DNA of 64,000 nucleotides from contig NZ_QFRI01000001.1 in the NCBI RefSeq assembly GCF_003143755.1, forward strand, positions 1,200,051 through 1,264,050. The letters run 5' to 3'. The translations under genes and the position numbers were made by a program. Shown here piece by piece: positions 27,221 through 35,610 of this stretch. The notes beneath the pieces were generated by a model, which had not been told where the DNA came from, made no database searches, and saw nothing but the letters and a program-made list of their open reading frames with translations. The stretch is from Algibacter marinivivus (GTDB lineage Bacteria > Bacteroidota > Bacteroidia > Flavobacteriales > Flavobacteriaceae). How positions within the stretch are numbered: position 1 is the stretch's first letter; every line of letters starts with the position of its first letter.

Positions 27221-27961
27221 ATGAAAAACATTCGTAACATACTAAATTCCCGTTTTAAACGTAACGGGAATTTTTTTATGGAATTAACTAAAATTCTTGG
27301 ATTTAAACCCAAGAAAATAAAGTACTACCAAAAAGCTTTCACGCATCGCTCTATGAATATCAGAGATGGTAAAGGAAATCCATTTAATTACGAACGTTTA
27401 GAGTTTTTAGGAGATGCTATGTTAAGTTCTGTAATTGCATCTCATTTATATTTAGAAGTACCAAGTGGAGATGAAGGTTATTTAACAAAAATGCGTTCTA
27501 AAATTGTAAGTAGAGAGCATTTAAATGAGTTAGGAAAAGATTTAAAACTCATTGACTTAGTTAAAAGCAAAATACCTTCAGGACAATTTGGAGATAATAT
27601 TCACGGTAATTTGTTTGAGGCATTGGTTGGTGCCATTTTTTTAGACAAAGGCTATAAATACTGTGAGAAATTCATCTTCAATCGAGTAATAATTCCTTAT
27701 GTTGATATTGAAACTTTAGAAGGTAAAGTTATCAGTTATAAGAGTTTATTGATTGAATGGTGTCAGAAAGAAAAGAAGACATTTGGTTACAACGTTTATG
27801 AAGATACTGGTAATGATGATGTTAGGCATTTTTCAGTAAAACTATCCATAGATGAAAAAGTTATTGCAAAAGCTAGAGCAACTTCAAAGAAAAAAGCAGA
27901 AGAAAAAGCATCAAAACGCGCTTTTTTTGCATTTCAAAGTAGAATGTCTAAGATGATTTAA
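27221..27961 (+). CDS. rnc: Ribonuclease III
   Basis: The 246-residue protein has the RNase III signature NYERLEFLGDAMLSSV (about residues 66-81), the second catalytic acidic motif in GNLFEALVGAIFLDKGY, and a C-terminal double-stranded RNA-binding domain (SYKSLLIEWCQKEKKTFGY ... KKKAEEKASKRAF). It cuts double-stranded RNA in rRNA and mRNA processing. The ATG at 27221 gives about 20 residues before the conserved core; an ATG at 27278 is possible. It lies 7 bp after fabF. Confidence 0.94.
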   Translation: MKNIRNILNSRFKRNGNFFMELTKILGFKPKKIKYYQKAFTHRSMNIRDGKGNPFNYERLEFLGDAMLSSVIASHLYLEVPSGDEGYLTKMRSKIVSREHLNELGKDLKLIDLVKSKIPSGQFGDNIHGNLFEALVGAIFLDKGYKYCEKFIFNRVIIPYVDIETLEGKVISYKSLLIEWCQKEKKTFGYNVYEDTGNDDVRHFSVKLSIDEKVIAKARATSKKKAEEKASKRAFFAFQSRMSKMI

Positions 27962-28080
27962 GCATCTTATTTCTTACTAATACACTACAACGTTTTAGTT
28001 GTATTTCTTACCAAGATTAACATAAAGCTTGTCAAACTCAGCTTTATAAATATTATATTTACGAAATTTAAAAATAAGTT

Positions 28081-28569
28081 ATGGCTGTTCACAAACTTAT
28101 TCTTGATGATGTTTTTGAAGAAGCATTATACACCCTAATAGCAATACATTGCAGATTAGAAGACTATCGCTTAGCGTACCTTCTTAACAAGAATTTGGGT
28201 GTTACACTTTCTAGAAAACCTTCAGATATAGATTATAAAAACGGACAAGGTTCTTATTCAATTTTTGAATGGGAAGACCATAAACAATTAGTAACATGGA
28301 GTTTGGTATCTAATATATGTAAAATTGAAGAAGAACTTCATCAAACAGATTTTACATCGTTATTCGATAATCAACAAAAAGTAACCAAAACATTTCAATT
28401 ATTACCAGAACATAAAACGGTAAACTATTTTTTAAAAATAGATAGCGAGTTCAGTTTCAGTAAAGAAAAATATATTTTAGATAGTATATTAAAAATACCT
28501 CAAATTGCAACCGCTTACAGTATAGATTCTAGTGAATTGAAATCTAAAGAAAATTTAATTTTTAACTAA
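28081..28569 (+). CDS. IPExxxVDY family protein
   Basis: This 162-residue protein of unknown function sits between rnc and pyk, the normal place of the Bacteroidota IPExxxVDY family. The family motif appears in the variant form LPEHKTVNYFLKI (about residues 120-132), with L for I and N for D. The N-terminus is helical (HCRLEDYRLAYLLNKNLG). There is no signal peptide or membrane segment. Its TAA overlaps the pyk ATG (TAATG), so translation is coupled. Confidence 0.8.
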   Translation: MAVHKLILDDVFEEALYTLIAIHCRLEDYRLAYLLNKNLGVTLSRKPSDIDYKNGQGSYSIFEWEDHKQLVTWSLVSNICKIEEELHQTDFTSLFDNQQKVTKTFQLLPEHKTVNYFLKIDSEFSFSKEKYILDSILKIPQIATAYSIDSSELKSKENLIFN

Positions 28570-30011
28570 TGTCAATAGATAAAAAAACCAAAATAGTAGC
28601 AACCTTAGGGCCAGCTACCAGTTCCAAAGACGTTTTAAAAGGCATGCTTGAAGAAGGAGCAAATGTTTTTAGGATAAACTTCTCTCACGCAGATTATGAT
28701 GATGTTAAAGAGCGTATCCAAATGATACGAGAACTTAATGAAGAATATGGTTTTACTGCAGCAATTTTAGCAGATTTACAGGGGCCAAAACTTCGTGTAG
28801 GCGTTATGAAGGAGGAAGTAGTTGTAAACCCAGGAGACGAAATTATTTTTGCTACAGGTGAACGTTTTGAAGGCACAAAAGAGCGTGTTTATATGACCTA
28901 TGATAGGTTCCCGCAAGACGCAAAACCAGGAGAGCGTATTCTTTTAGATGATGGAAAATTACTTTTTGAAGTGGTTTCTACTGATAAAAAATCAGAAGTA
29001 AAGGCTAAAGTTATACAAGGTGGCCCATTAAAATCTAAAAAAGGAGTTAATCTTCCTAACACTGATATCTCACAGCCAGCATTAACTGAAAAGGATATTG
29101 AAGACGCTATTTTCGCCATCAGTCAAGATGTAGATTGGATAGCCTTATCGTTTGTACGTCATGCAGAAGATTTAATGCAATTACGAGATTTAATAGCAAA
29201 ACATGCAGATCATAAAATCCCAATCATAGCTAAAATTGAAAAACCAGAAGCGGTTGAAAACATTGATAAAATTGTAGCGCATTGTGATGGTTTAATGGTA
29301 GCCCGTGGCGATTTAGGAGTAGAAGTTCCAGCAGAAGAAGTACCACTTATTCAAAAACAATTGGTACTACGCGCTAAAAAAGCAAGGATTCCAGTCATCA
29401 TTGCAACACAAATGATGGAAACTATGATAGATAGTTTAACACCAACCAGAGCAGAAGTAAACGATGTTGCTAACTCTGTAATGGATGGTGCTGATGCCGT
29501 AATGCTTTCTGGCGAAACTTCTGTAGGTCAATATCCAGTTCAAGTAATTAGGCAAATGGCAAATATTTTAAAAAGCGTTGAAGGTTCAGATTTAATTAAA
29601 GTACCTCAACTACCGCCACATATTCGTACCAATCGTTACATCACAAAATCTATATGTTATCATGCCGCTAATATGGCAAACGAGATTAGTGCAAAAGCTA
29701 TTTCTACATTAACAAATAGTGGTTATACAGCATTTCAAATTTCAGCATGGAGACCATCATGTCATATTTTAGTATTCACATCAAACAAGCGTATCTTAAC
29801 GCGTTTAAGTTTACTTTGGGGCGTCCGTGCATTCTATTATGATAAGTTTGTAAGCACTGATGAAACTATTGAAGATGTAAATGCCATAGCCTGTAAAAAA
29901 GGTTATCTAGATGTTGGAGATATGCTAATTAGTTTAGCAGCAATGCCAATTCAAGATAAAGGGATGGTTAATACATTACGTGTTACAGAAATTGAAACCT
30001 GTAATTTCTAA
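28569..30011 (+). CDS. pyk: Pyruvate kinase
   Basis: The 480-residue glycolytic enzyme converts phosphoenolpyruvate and ADP to pyruvate and ATP. Visible motifs are KIVATLGPATSS at the N-terminus, FRINFSHADYDD, PIIAKIEKPEAVENIDKI with the catalytic Lys/Glu, the MVARGDLGVEVP segment and the PTRAEVNDVANSVMDGADAV helix. The C-terminal domain covers the last 110 residues. It is coupled to the IPExxxVDY gene by a TAATG overlap. Confidence 0.96.
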   Translation: MSIDKKTKIVATLGPATSSKDVLKGMLEEGANVFRINFSHADYDDVKERIQMIRELNEEYGFTAAILADLQGPKLRVGVMKEEVVVNPGDEIIFATGERFEGTKERVYMTYDRFPQDAKPGERILLDDGKLLFEVVSTDKKSEVKAKVIQGGPLKSKKGVNLPNTDISQPALTEKDIEDAIFAISQDVDWIALSFVRHAEDLMQLRDLIAKHADHKIPIIAKIEKPEAVENIDKIVAHCDGLMVARGDLGVEVPAEEVPLIQKQLVLRAKKARIPVIIATQMMETMIDSLTPTRAEVNDVANSVMDGADAVMLSGETSVGQYPVQVIRQMANILKSVEGSDLIKVPQLPPHIRTNRYITKSICYHAANMANEISAKAISTLTNSGYTAFQISAWRPSCHILVFTSNKRILTRLSLLWGVRAFYYDKFVSTDETIEDVNAIACKKGYLDVGDMLISLAAMPIQDKGMVNTLRVTEIETCNF

Positions 30012-30028
30012 AGTTGTTATAAATATTT

Positions 30029-30105
30029 GGGCGTTACCACAAGGGTCGCGCTTTTATTCATGGTTTTTAATTTTAAATTAAGGAATTCCTGAACATAAAT
30101 GTTTC
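30029..30105 (+). repeat. Dispersed composite repeat R1, copy c (left half only)
   Basis: The copy starts GGGCGTTACCACAAGGGTCG and continues with GCTTTTATTCATG and GAACATAAATGTTTC, the same inserted block as in copy a. The right half with TAACGC is missing. It lies 17 bp after pyk. Confidence 0.6.
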
Positions 30106-30117
30106 ACTATATCTTTT

Positions 30118-30155
30118 AAATAGAAAAAACTGCCCAAAAGCAGTTTTTTCTATTT
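30118..30155. terminator. Bidirectional terminator between pyk and the PNPOx-like gene
   Basis: AAATAGAAAAAACTGC and GCAGTTTTTTCTATTT form a perfect 16-bp stem around CCAAAA. It has A and T tracts on either strand and separates two convergent genes. Confidence 0.85.
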
Positions 30156-30168
30156 AAAAGGATAAGTT

Positions 30169-30190
30169 TATCCTGAGCGTAGTCGAAGGG
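30169..30190 (+). repeat. TGAGCGTAGTCGAAGG-type short repeat
   Basis: This contains TGAGCGTAGTCGAAGG, a short sequence that recurs in intergenic regions of many Bacteroidota genomes (from memory). Only one copy was noticed in this window. Confidence 0.4.
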
Positions 30191-30199
30191 TTTCAAGTA

Positions 30200-30868
30200 T
30201 TAAGCGTTATATTTATTTTGCTGGTAATAATCCAAAACATGCTTAGGAATTTCCATTTTCTGTGGTAACCCTTTATCAGGTATTGGATATTCAGCTACCT
30301 GTTTTAAAGGTACTAAACCAGCCCAAACATCCAAATTATAATCTTCTGGTTCGTCCCCAACACCAACATCTCTAACTTTTGCAGAAGCCGTTTCAATAGT
30401 CATTTCAACAACCATAGTTCTGTCTAACTCTTTTTTGTGCATAGGCCTAATGCCATCCCAACGACCTGTCATCATATGTTCCATAAAACAAGCAAGAGCA
30501 GCTTCTTTTTCTTTAGGATTTTCAAGGTTTTTAATAGAACCAAATAAAGTAGCTGAACGATAATTTACTGAATGGTGTAAACCAGAGCGCGCTAAAACCA
30601 AAGCATCTAAATGCATAACAGTCATACTCATTTGTTTTGCTTCTAATAAAGCTAAAAGCATCCTGTTAGCTTGAGAGCCATGTAAGTAAATTTTATCTTC
30701 TTTTCTTCCATAAGCCATTGGTAGCGTAATGGCTCTATCTTGGTATATATAGCTTACATAACCTATAAAACCTGCATCTAATATTGAATTGATTTTTTCA
30801 ACATCATAGGTAGCTCTAATTTGCCCACGTTTTATTCTGTTTAGTTTTGATTTTGAATAGTCTTTCAT
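30200..30868 (-). CDS. Pyridoxamine 5'-phosphate oxidase family protein (FMN-binding split barrel)
   Basis: The 222-residue protein has a flavin-binding split-barrel pattern: LDAGFIGYVSYIYQDRAITL near the N-terminus, IYLHGSQANRMLLALLEAKQ and RSGLHHSVNYRSATLFGSI in the middle. This form is close to NimA/PNPOx-like flavoproteins and not to true PdxH. It is last in a minus-strand operon (DUF1272, GNAT, PNPOx) facing a MocR regulator. MocR proteins often govern B6-related genes, which supports a flavin/B6-linked role, but the reaction is unknown. Confidence 0.82.
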   Translation of the reverse strand: MKDYSKSKLNRIKRGQIRATYDVEKINSILDAGFIGYVSYIYQDRAITLPMAYGRKEDKIYLHGSQANRMLLALLEAKQMSMTVMHLDALVLARSGLHHSVNYRSATLFGSIKNLENPKEKEAALACFMEHMMTGRWDGIRPMHKKELDRTMVVEMTIETASAKVRDVGVGDEPEDYNLDVWAGLVPLKQVAEYPIPDKGLPQKMEIPKHVLDYYQQNKYNA

Positions 30869-30870
30869 TG

Positions 30871-31386
30871 TTATAATTCTTTAGCAAAAATTTGATTTGG
30901 GTAATTACTTTCTCCAACAAAATAATTAATGGTTCCAATATCTTTAAAGCCATTTTTTTTATAAAAATTAATCCCTCTTTTGTTTTTATAATAAGCAGTT
31001 AACCAGATGTCTTTGTATTTTAAATCCTTTGCTTTTTGTAATACAATATCTTGTAGTCTAGAACCTATTTTTAAACCAATAAAATCATTCAGAATATAAA
31101 GTCTTTCTAGTTTGCAAGAATTAACATCTAATTTTAATGGATGTTTCATGTTCAAACAAAGCTTTGCAAAACCAATTGGTAATTCATCAGAAAAAACAAT
31201 CCAAAATAAGACATCATCATCATTCAACTCTTCCTTTATTTTAGAAACCGAATGGTGTTGGTTAAAAAAATCAAGTAAATGTTTTTTATTCTCTATATAT
31301 TTTCCGTGAGATTCTGAGTAGGTAATTCTTCCTAACAAAGCAATATAAGTTGCATCAGATGGAGTTGCTCTTCTTATTTCTATCAT
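30871..31386 (-). CDS. GNAT family N-acetyltransferase
   Basis: The 171-residue acetyltransferase begins MIEIRRATPSDATYIALLG. The core strand LERLYILNDFIGLKIGSRLQ and the downstream INFYKKNGFKDIGTINYFVG are GNAT motifs A and B. It resembles SpeG/TmcA-like small acetyltransferases, but the substrate is not known. It lies 2 bp upstream of the PNPOx-like gene and 3 bp after the DUF1272 stop. Confidence 0.82.
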   Translation of the reverse strand: MIEIRRATPSDATYIALLGRITYSESHGKYIENKKHLLDFFNQHHSVSKIKEELNDDDVLFWIVFSDELPIGFAKLCLNMKHPLKLDVNSCKLERLYILNDFIGLKIGSRLQDIVLQKAKDLKYKDIWLTAYYKNKRGINFYKKNGFKDIGTINYFVGESNYPNQIFAKEL

Positions 31387-31389
31387 AAT

Positions 31390-31680
31390 CTATCTATTTT
31401 CAGGAGAAATATTTTTAAACATATCCGAATTTATTTTTGCCTTTTCTAAATCTTTTGGTTTATAAATGCGTTTAATTGATGCTGGGTTTCTATCAACCTC
31501 TCTTTGTGGTCTAATAGGGCGTTCAACAAAATTTCCTGAACAACTCGGACATACATTTTCAAATACCTCAATAGCACATGTTTTACAATACGTACATTCA
31601 AAAGAGCATATCATAGCTTCAGTAGAAGTGTTTGGTAAATCTATATTACAGTGCTCGCAATTTGGTCTTATTTCTAGCAT
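31390..31680 (-). CDS. DUF1272 domain-containing zinc-ribbon protein
   Basis: I take the ATG at 31680 (MLEIRPNCEHCNIDLPNTST); a longer frame up to 31785 would run over the regulator's start. The protein has 96 residues with cysteines in pairs: CEHC, CSFECTYCKTC and CPSC, then NFVERPIRP, which is the DUF1272 signature. It probably binds two zinc ions. It is first in the operon facing the MocR gene, and there is no room for other genes. Confidence 0.85.
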   Translation of the reverse strand: MLEIRPNCEHCNIDLPNTSTEAMICSFECTYCKTCAIEVFENVCPSCSGNFVERPIRPQREVDRNPASIKRIYKPKDLEKAKINSDMFKNISPENR

Positions 31681-31706
31681 ATCATTTATATGTATTACAA
31701 AAATAT

Positions 31707-31758
31707 TATATTTGTGGACTGCTATAGTCGTCCAGAATAAATATATTAAGTAGTCCAG
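31707..31758 (+). promoter_or_regulatory. MocR-type promoter and operator region
   Basis: TATATTTG (31707-31714) is a candidate -7 element for the MocR gene. It is followed by TGGACT (31715-31720) and two direct repeats AGTCGTCCAG (31726-31735) and AGTAGTCCAG (31749-31758) whose starts are 23 bp apart. TGGACT is the exact inverse of AGTCCA in the second repeat. Direct repeats near 23 bp with an inverted half-site are the usual layout for MocR regulators. The sites fill the whole divergent gap up to the ATG. Confidence 0.55.
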
Positions 31759-33255
31759 ATGTTTCCATTTAAGACCAGTATTCAATTTGATAGAAAAAGT
31801 AGTCAGTCATTGTATTTACAATTATCAAATCAAATTATAAAATATATTAAAAATCAAACTTTAGCTCCTAACACCAAACTTCCTGGGAGTAGAGTTTTAG
31901 CAGAACAGTTAAATGTACATAGAAAAACAATTGTTGCTTGTTATGATGATTTATTGATGCAGGGATGGGTAGAAAGTATTCCAAAAAAGGGAACTTTTGT
32001 ACTTAGTAACTTACCCTTATTACATCAACAAAAATTAGATAATTCTGCAGTTTCTGATTTTAAAATTCAAACTGGTTTTTCCTTTTATAAGAATAGTGTT
32101 TTTCCTAAAAAAACTATCAAAAAAACAGATGGTTTTATGTATTTGAATGATGGGATTTCAGATAGCAGATTAACACCAATTGATGAAATAGCAAGAACAT
32201 ACAGAAGAGTTTCCTCTAAAAAAAACGTATTTGGTCATTTGTCTTATGGCTCAACATACGGCAATGATACATTGCGAACTGTTTTGGTAGATTATTTAAA
32301 TACTACCAGAGGTTTACATATTAATAAAGAAAACGTGTTGATTACACGTGGTAGTCAAATGGGCATTTGGTTATCATCGCAATTGTTACTTAAGAATGAT
32401 GATATTGTTGTTGTTGGAAATACCAATTACACATCTGCAGATTCAACTTTTTTATACCAAAATGCAAAAATTGAACGTGTTTTGGTTGATGAAAACGGAA
32501 TAGTAACTGATGATATTGAAAAGCTTTGTAAACTAAAACAAATTAAGGCAGTTTATGTAACATCACATCATCATCACCCAACAACAGTAACGCTCTCAGC
32601 AAAAAGAAGAATTCATCTTTTAAACCTTTCAAGACGATATAACTTTGCAATTATTGAAGATGATTATGATTACGATTTTAATTATAATCATGCTCCAATT
32701 TTACCACTAGCAAGTCACGATACAAACGGAAACGTGATCTATATAGGCTCAATTTGTAAAACAGTAGCACCAGTTTTTAGAATAGGGTATTTAATAGCTT
32801 CAAAAGAGTTTGTAGATGAAGCGTCTAAACTAAGAGGTTATTTAGATAGACAAGGTGATGCGCTACTAGAATTAACCTTTGCCAGTTTTATAAAATCTGG
32901 AGATTTAGATAGACATATTCGAAAAGTAATGAAGATTTATAAACAACGACGTGATTTGTTTTGTAATCTTTTAAAAGCACAATTAGGGGATTTATTTGAA
33001 TTTGAAATACCAAAAGGCGGAATGGCAATTTGGGTAAAACTGGATTCAAAGTATACATGGGGGAATATATCTAAAGTTGCAAAAAAGTATAAATTAGAAA
33101 TTGGTGATTGGCAGCGTTATGATAGCGCTAAGTTGAAACATAATTGTATAAGAATTGGTTTTGCTACCTACAACGAAAAAGAAATTTATGAATTGATAAA
33201 TAGATTAAAGAACACAATGGACGAAATTAAAACTCAAACCGCAACTGCACACTAA
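31759..33255 (+). CDS. MocR/PdxR-type transcriptional regulator with aminotransferase domain
   Basis: The 498-residue protein has an N-terminal GntR winged helix (about residues 10-75: LYLQLSNQIIKYIKNQTLAP, RVLAEQLNVHRKTIVACYDD) and a fold-type I aminotransferase domain after about residue 110. The PLP site is visible in YVTSHHHHPT, IEDDYDYDFNY and the Schiff-base lysine in GSICKTVAPVFRIGY. MocR proteins sense PLP or an amine and control the divergent operon. The 3' end overlaps dinB by 29 bp. Confidence 0.88.
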   Translation: MFPFKTSIQFDRKSSQSLYLQLSNQIIKYIKNQTLAPNTKLPGSRVLAEQLNVHRKTIVACYDDLLMQGWVESIPKKGTFVLSNLPLLHQQKLDNSAVSDFKIQTGFSFYKNSVFPKKTIKKTDGFMYLNDGISDSRLTPIDEIARTYRRVSSKKNVFGHLSYGSTYGNDTLRTVLVDYLNTTRGLHINKENVLITRGSQMGIWLSSQLLLKNDDIVVVGNTNYTSADSTFLYQNAKIERVLVDENGIVTDDIEKLCKLKQIKAVYVTSHHHHPTTVTLSAKRRIHLLNLSRRYNFAIIEDDYDYDFNYNHAPILPLASHDTNGNVIYIGSICKTVAPVFRIGYLIASKEFVDEASKLRGYLDRQGDALLELTFASFIKSGDLDRHIRKVMKIYKQRRDLFCNLLKAQLGDLFEFEIPKGGMAIWVKLDSKYTWGNISKVAKKYKLEIGDWQRYDSAKLKHNCIRIGFATYNEKEIYELINRLKNTMDEIKTQTATAH

Positions 33256-34327
33256 CGCTCTTTTTTACTTCAGGTTTTTTCTTCTTTTCAGTATTTAAAT
33301 TAGACATTGATATTCCTAATAACCTAACAGAATTATTAAGCTTTTCTTGATATAATAAGCCCTTGGCAGTTTCTAAAATCACATCTTTATCACTTATATA
33401 ATAAGGTAAAGTTTTGCTTCGTGTTTGTAATGTAAAATCACTGTATTTGATTTTTAAAGTCAAGGTTTTACCTGCAACTTTACTTTTTAACAACCTACGC
33501 GATATCTCTTCTGCTATGCGCTCTAATTTTTCAAGCATAAATACTTCAGAAGATAGGTTCTCGCTAAATGTACGTTCTGCAGCTAAACTCTTTCTAGTTC
33601 TATGGGGTTTTACTTCGCTGTTATGAATACCTCTTACAATGTAGTAATAGTATCGTCCAGATTTTCCAAAGTTTTCATCTAAATACTCTAAAGATTTCTG
33701 CTTCAAATCCATGCCAGTAAAAATGCCTTTTTGATACATTTTTTCAGCAGTAACTTTACCAACACCATAAAATTTTCTGATATCTAACTGCTCTAAAAAC
33801 TCAAGAACTTCCTCAGGATTTACCGTTTTTTGCCCGTTAGGTTTGTTGTAATCACTGGCTACTTTAGCAATAAATTTATTAATAGATATACCAGCAGACG
33901 CTGTTAATCCTACTTCATCTAAAATGCGTTCTCGAATTTCTTTTGCAATTAAAGAAGCACTTGGGTTTCCCTTTTTGTTTTTGGTAACATCTAGATAGGC
34001 TTCATCAAGAGATAGTGGCTCAACCAAATCCGTGTAGTCATAAAATATTTTTCTAATCTTTTTAGAAATCTCTGTATACCTTTCAAAATGGGGTCTAACA
34101 AAAATTAATTCTGGACAAAGTTTAGCTGCTAAACGTCCAGCCATAGCGCTTTTTACACCAAACTTTCTAGCTTCATAACTCGCAGCACTTACAACACCTC
34201 GTTTTCCTCCTCCACCAACAGCAATTGCTTTTCCTTTTAATTCGGGATTATCCATTTGTTCTACAGATGCGTAAAAGGCATCCATATCTACATGAATAAT
34301 TTTTCGTATTGGTAAATCGTTAGACAT
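33227..34327 (-). CDS. dinB: DNA polymerase IV (Y-family translesion polymerase)
   Basis: The 366-residue protein shows Y-family motifs: HVDMDAFYASVEQMDNPEL with the metal Asp, VVSAASYEARKFGVKSAMAG, and LSLDEAYLDVTKNKKGNPS with the second acidic pair. The helix-hairpin-helix (VGKVTAEKMYQKGI) and little-finger domains follow. The C-terminus VQLRFEF looks like a beta-clamp-binding peptide (Q-L/V-x-L-F type). It overlaps the 3' end of the MocR gene by 29 bp, tail to tail. Confidence 0.92.
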   Translation of the reverse strand: MSNDLPIRKIIHVDMDAFYASVEQMDNPELKGKAIAVGGGGKRGVVSAASYEARKFGVKSAMAGRLAAKLCPELIFVRPHFERYTEISKKIRKIFYDYTDLVEPLSLDEAYLDVTKNKKGNPSASLIAKEIRERILDEVGLTASAGISINKFIAKVASDYNKPNGQKTVNPEEVLEFLEQLDIRKFYGVGKVTAEKMYQKGIFTGMDLKQKSLEYLDENFGKSGRYYYYIVRGIHNSEVKPHRTRKSLAAERTFSENLSSEVFMLEKLERIAEEISRRLLKSKVAGKTLTLKIKYSDFTLQTRSKTLPYYISDKDVILETAKGLLYQEKLNNSVRLLGISMSNLNTEKKKKPEVKKSVSVQLRFEF

Positions 34328-34381
34328 AGCGTAAATTTAGGCATTAAATACCTTTAAATTAAAATTACATTTGGATAATAC

Positions 34382-34855
34382 ATGATAGAAATAGAACGTA
34401 AATTTTTAGTTAATTCTATGTCTTTTAAAACAGCTGCTTTTAAAGAAACTAGGATTATTCAGGGTTATTTAAATTCCAATAAACAACGCGCGGTTAGAGT
34501 AAGGTTTAAAGGAGACGTTGGCTATTTAACTATTAAAGGGAAATCTTCAAAAAATGGATTATCACGTTTTGAATGGGAAAAAGAAATTCCTAAAAGCGAA
34601 GCTGAAAACTTACTAAAATTATGCGAATCGGGAGTTATTGATAAAATGCGTTATGAAGTAAAAGTAGGAAAGCATATTTTTGAAGTAGATGAATTTTTTG
34701 GTGATAATGAAGGTTTATTTATTGCTGAAGTAGAATTAAAGAGCGAAAATGAAGCCTTTGAAAAACCAGAATGGTTAGGAAAAGAAGTTTCAGGACAAAT
34801 AAAATATTACAATTCACAATTAAGTAAACAACCTTATAACACATGGAAATCTTAA
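34382..34855 (+). CDS. CYTH domain protein (inorganic triphosphatase/adenylate cyclase class IV-like)
   Basis: The 157-residue protein begins with the CYTH hallmark EIERKFLV, followed by RVRFKGDVGYLTIKGKSS and RFEWEKEIP, the basic and acidic strands of the triphosphate tunnel. Small bacterial CYTH proteins are mostly tripolyphosphatases. The 13-bp overlap with the following lipoprotein gene implies co-translation. Confidence 0.85.
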   Translation: MIEIERKFLVNSMSFKTAAFKETRIIQGYLNSNKQRAVRVRFKGDVGYLTIKGKSSKNGLSRFEWEKEIPKSEAENLLKLCESGVIDKMRYEVKVGKHIFEVDEFFGDNEGLFIAEVELKSENEAFEKPEWLGKEVSGQIKYYNSQLSKQPYNTWKS

Positions 34856-35406
34856 AAAAAACTATTTTAGTAATATTTGTTTCTTTATCCTTTCTTGGAT
34901 GTAAAGAGGAACAAAAAGCAATACCTGAGATAAAAGAAGATCTTAAAGAAGTTTCAAAAGAACTAAAAGAAACTGTTGCAGAAGAGACTAAAGAAATAGT
35001 TGAAGAGGTGGTGCCAAAGAATATAAAACTAATCAAAGAAGAGCTTACGCATAAAGGATATAAAATATTTGATTATGTTAATGAAGAAACCAAAGACACT
35101 ATTTTAATGCAGCAGTATTTTATGGCTTTTTTAAAGAAAGGACCTATAAGGGGGCAAAACGAAGAAGAAGCTGCAGAACTACAAAAACTGCATATGGCGC
35201 ACTTAAAAAAAATGTATGATTTAGGTTATGCAGATATTTCAGGCCCCTTTGGTGATGATGGTGAGATGAGAGGTATTACAATTTACAACGTGCCAACATT
35301 AAAAATAGCAGATAGTCTAGCTAATTCAGATCCTATGGTTATTGCAGGACGATTAGAAATAGAAATCCACCCATGGTGGGCAGCAAAAGGATTCCCGTTA
35401 AGGTAA
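34843..35406 (+). CDS. YCII-domain lipoprotein
   Basis: The 187-residue protein has a lipoprotein signal MEILKKTILVIFVSLSFLGC (cysteine at about residue 20), then a Lys/Glu-rich helical stretch (about 22-60) likely to be a stalk, and then a YCII-like domain (about 85-187: QQYFMAFLKKGPIRGQ ... HLKKMYDLGYADISGPFGDD ... EIEIHPWWA). YCII proteins resemble ferredoxin-fold enzymes, and the His/Asp pair seems retained. Overlap with the CYTH gene suggests a shared transcript. The function is unknown. Confidence 0.7.
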   Translation: MEILKKTILVIFVSLSFLGCKEEQKAIPEIKEDLKEVSKELKETVAEETKEIVEEVVPKNIKLIKEELTHKGYKIFDYVNEETKDTILMQQYFMAFLKKGPIRGQNEEEAAELQKLHMAHLKKMYDLGYADISGPFGDDGEMRGITIYNVPTLKIADSLANSDPMVIAGRLEIEIHPWWAAKGFPLR

Positions 35407-35610
35407 TGTTATAGTTTTATCTGCTTGTATAGTTTTTGTATAGGTTTTTAGTCTTTTTGTAATTTCTATTTGAATAACTTTTTCTTAATATAGCTTTCAA
35501 TAAATTAGGGTGTTGTATAGAAAGAAAATTTAGAAGATTATATTTTTCTGAATTTAAAATACGATTATCTTAATTTTTGTATTTCACCAATCTTTTGAAA
35601 GACAAATTGA

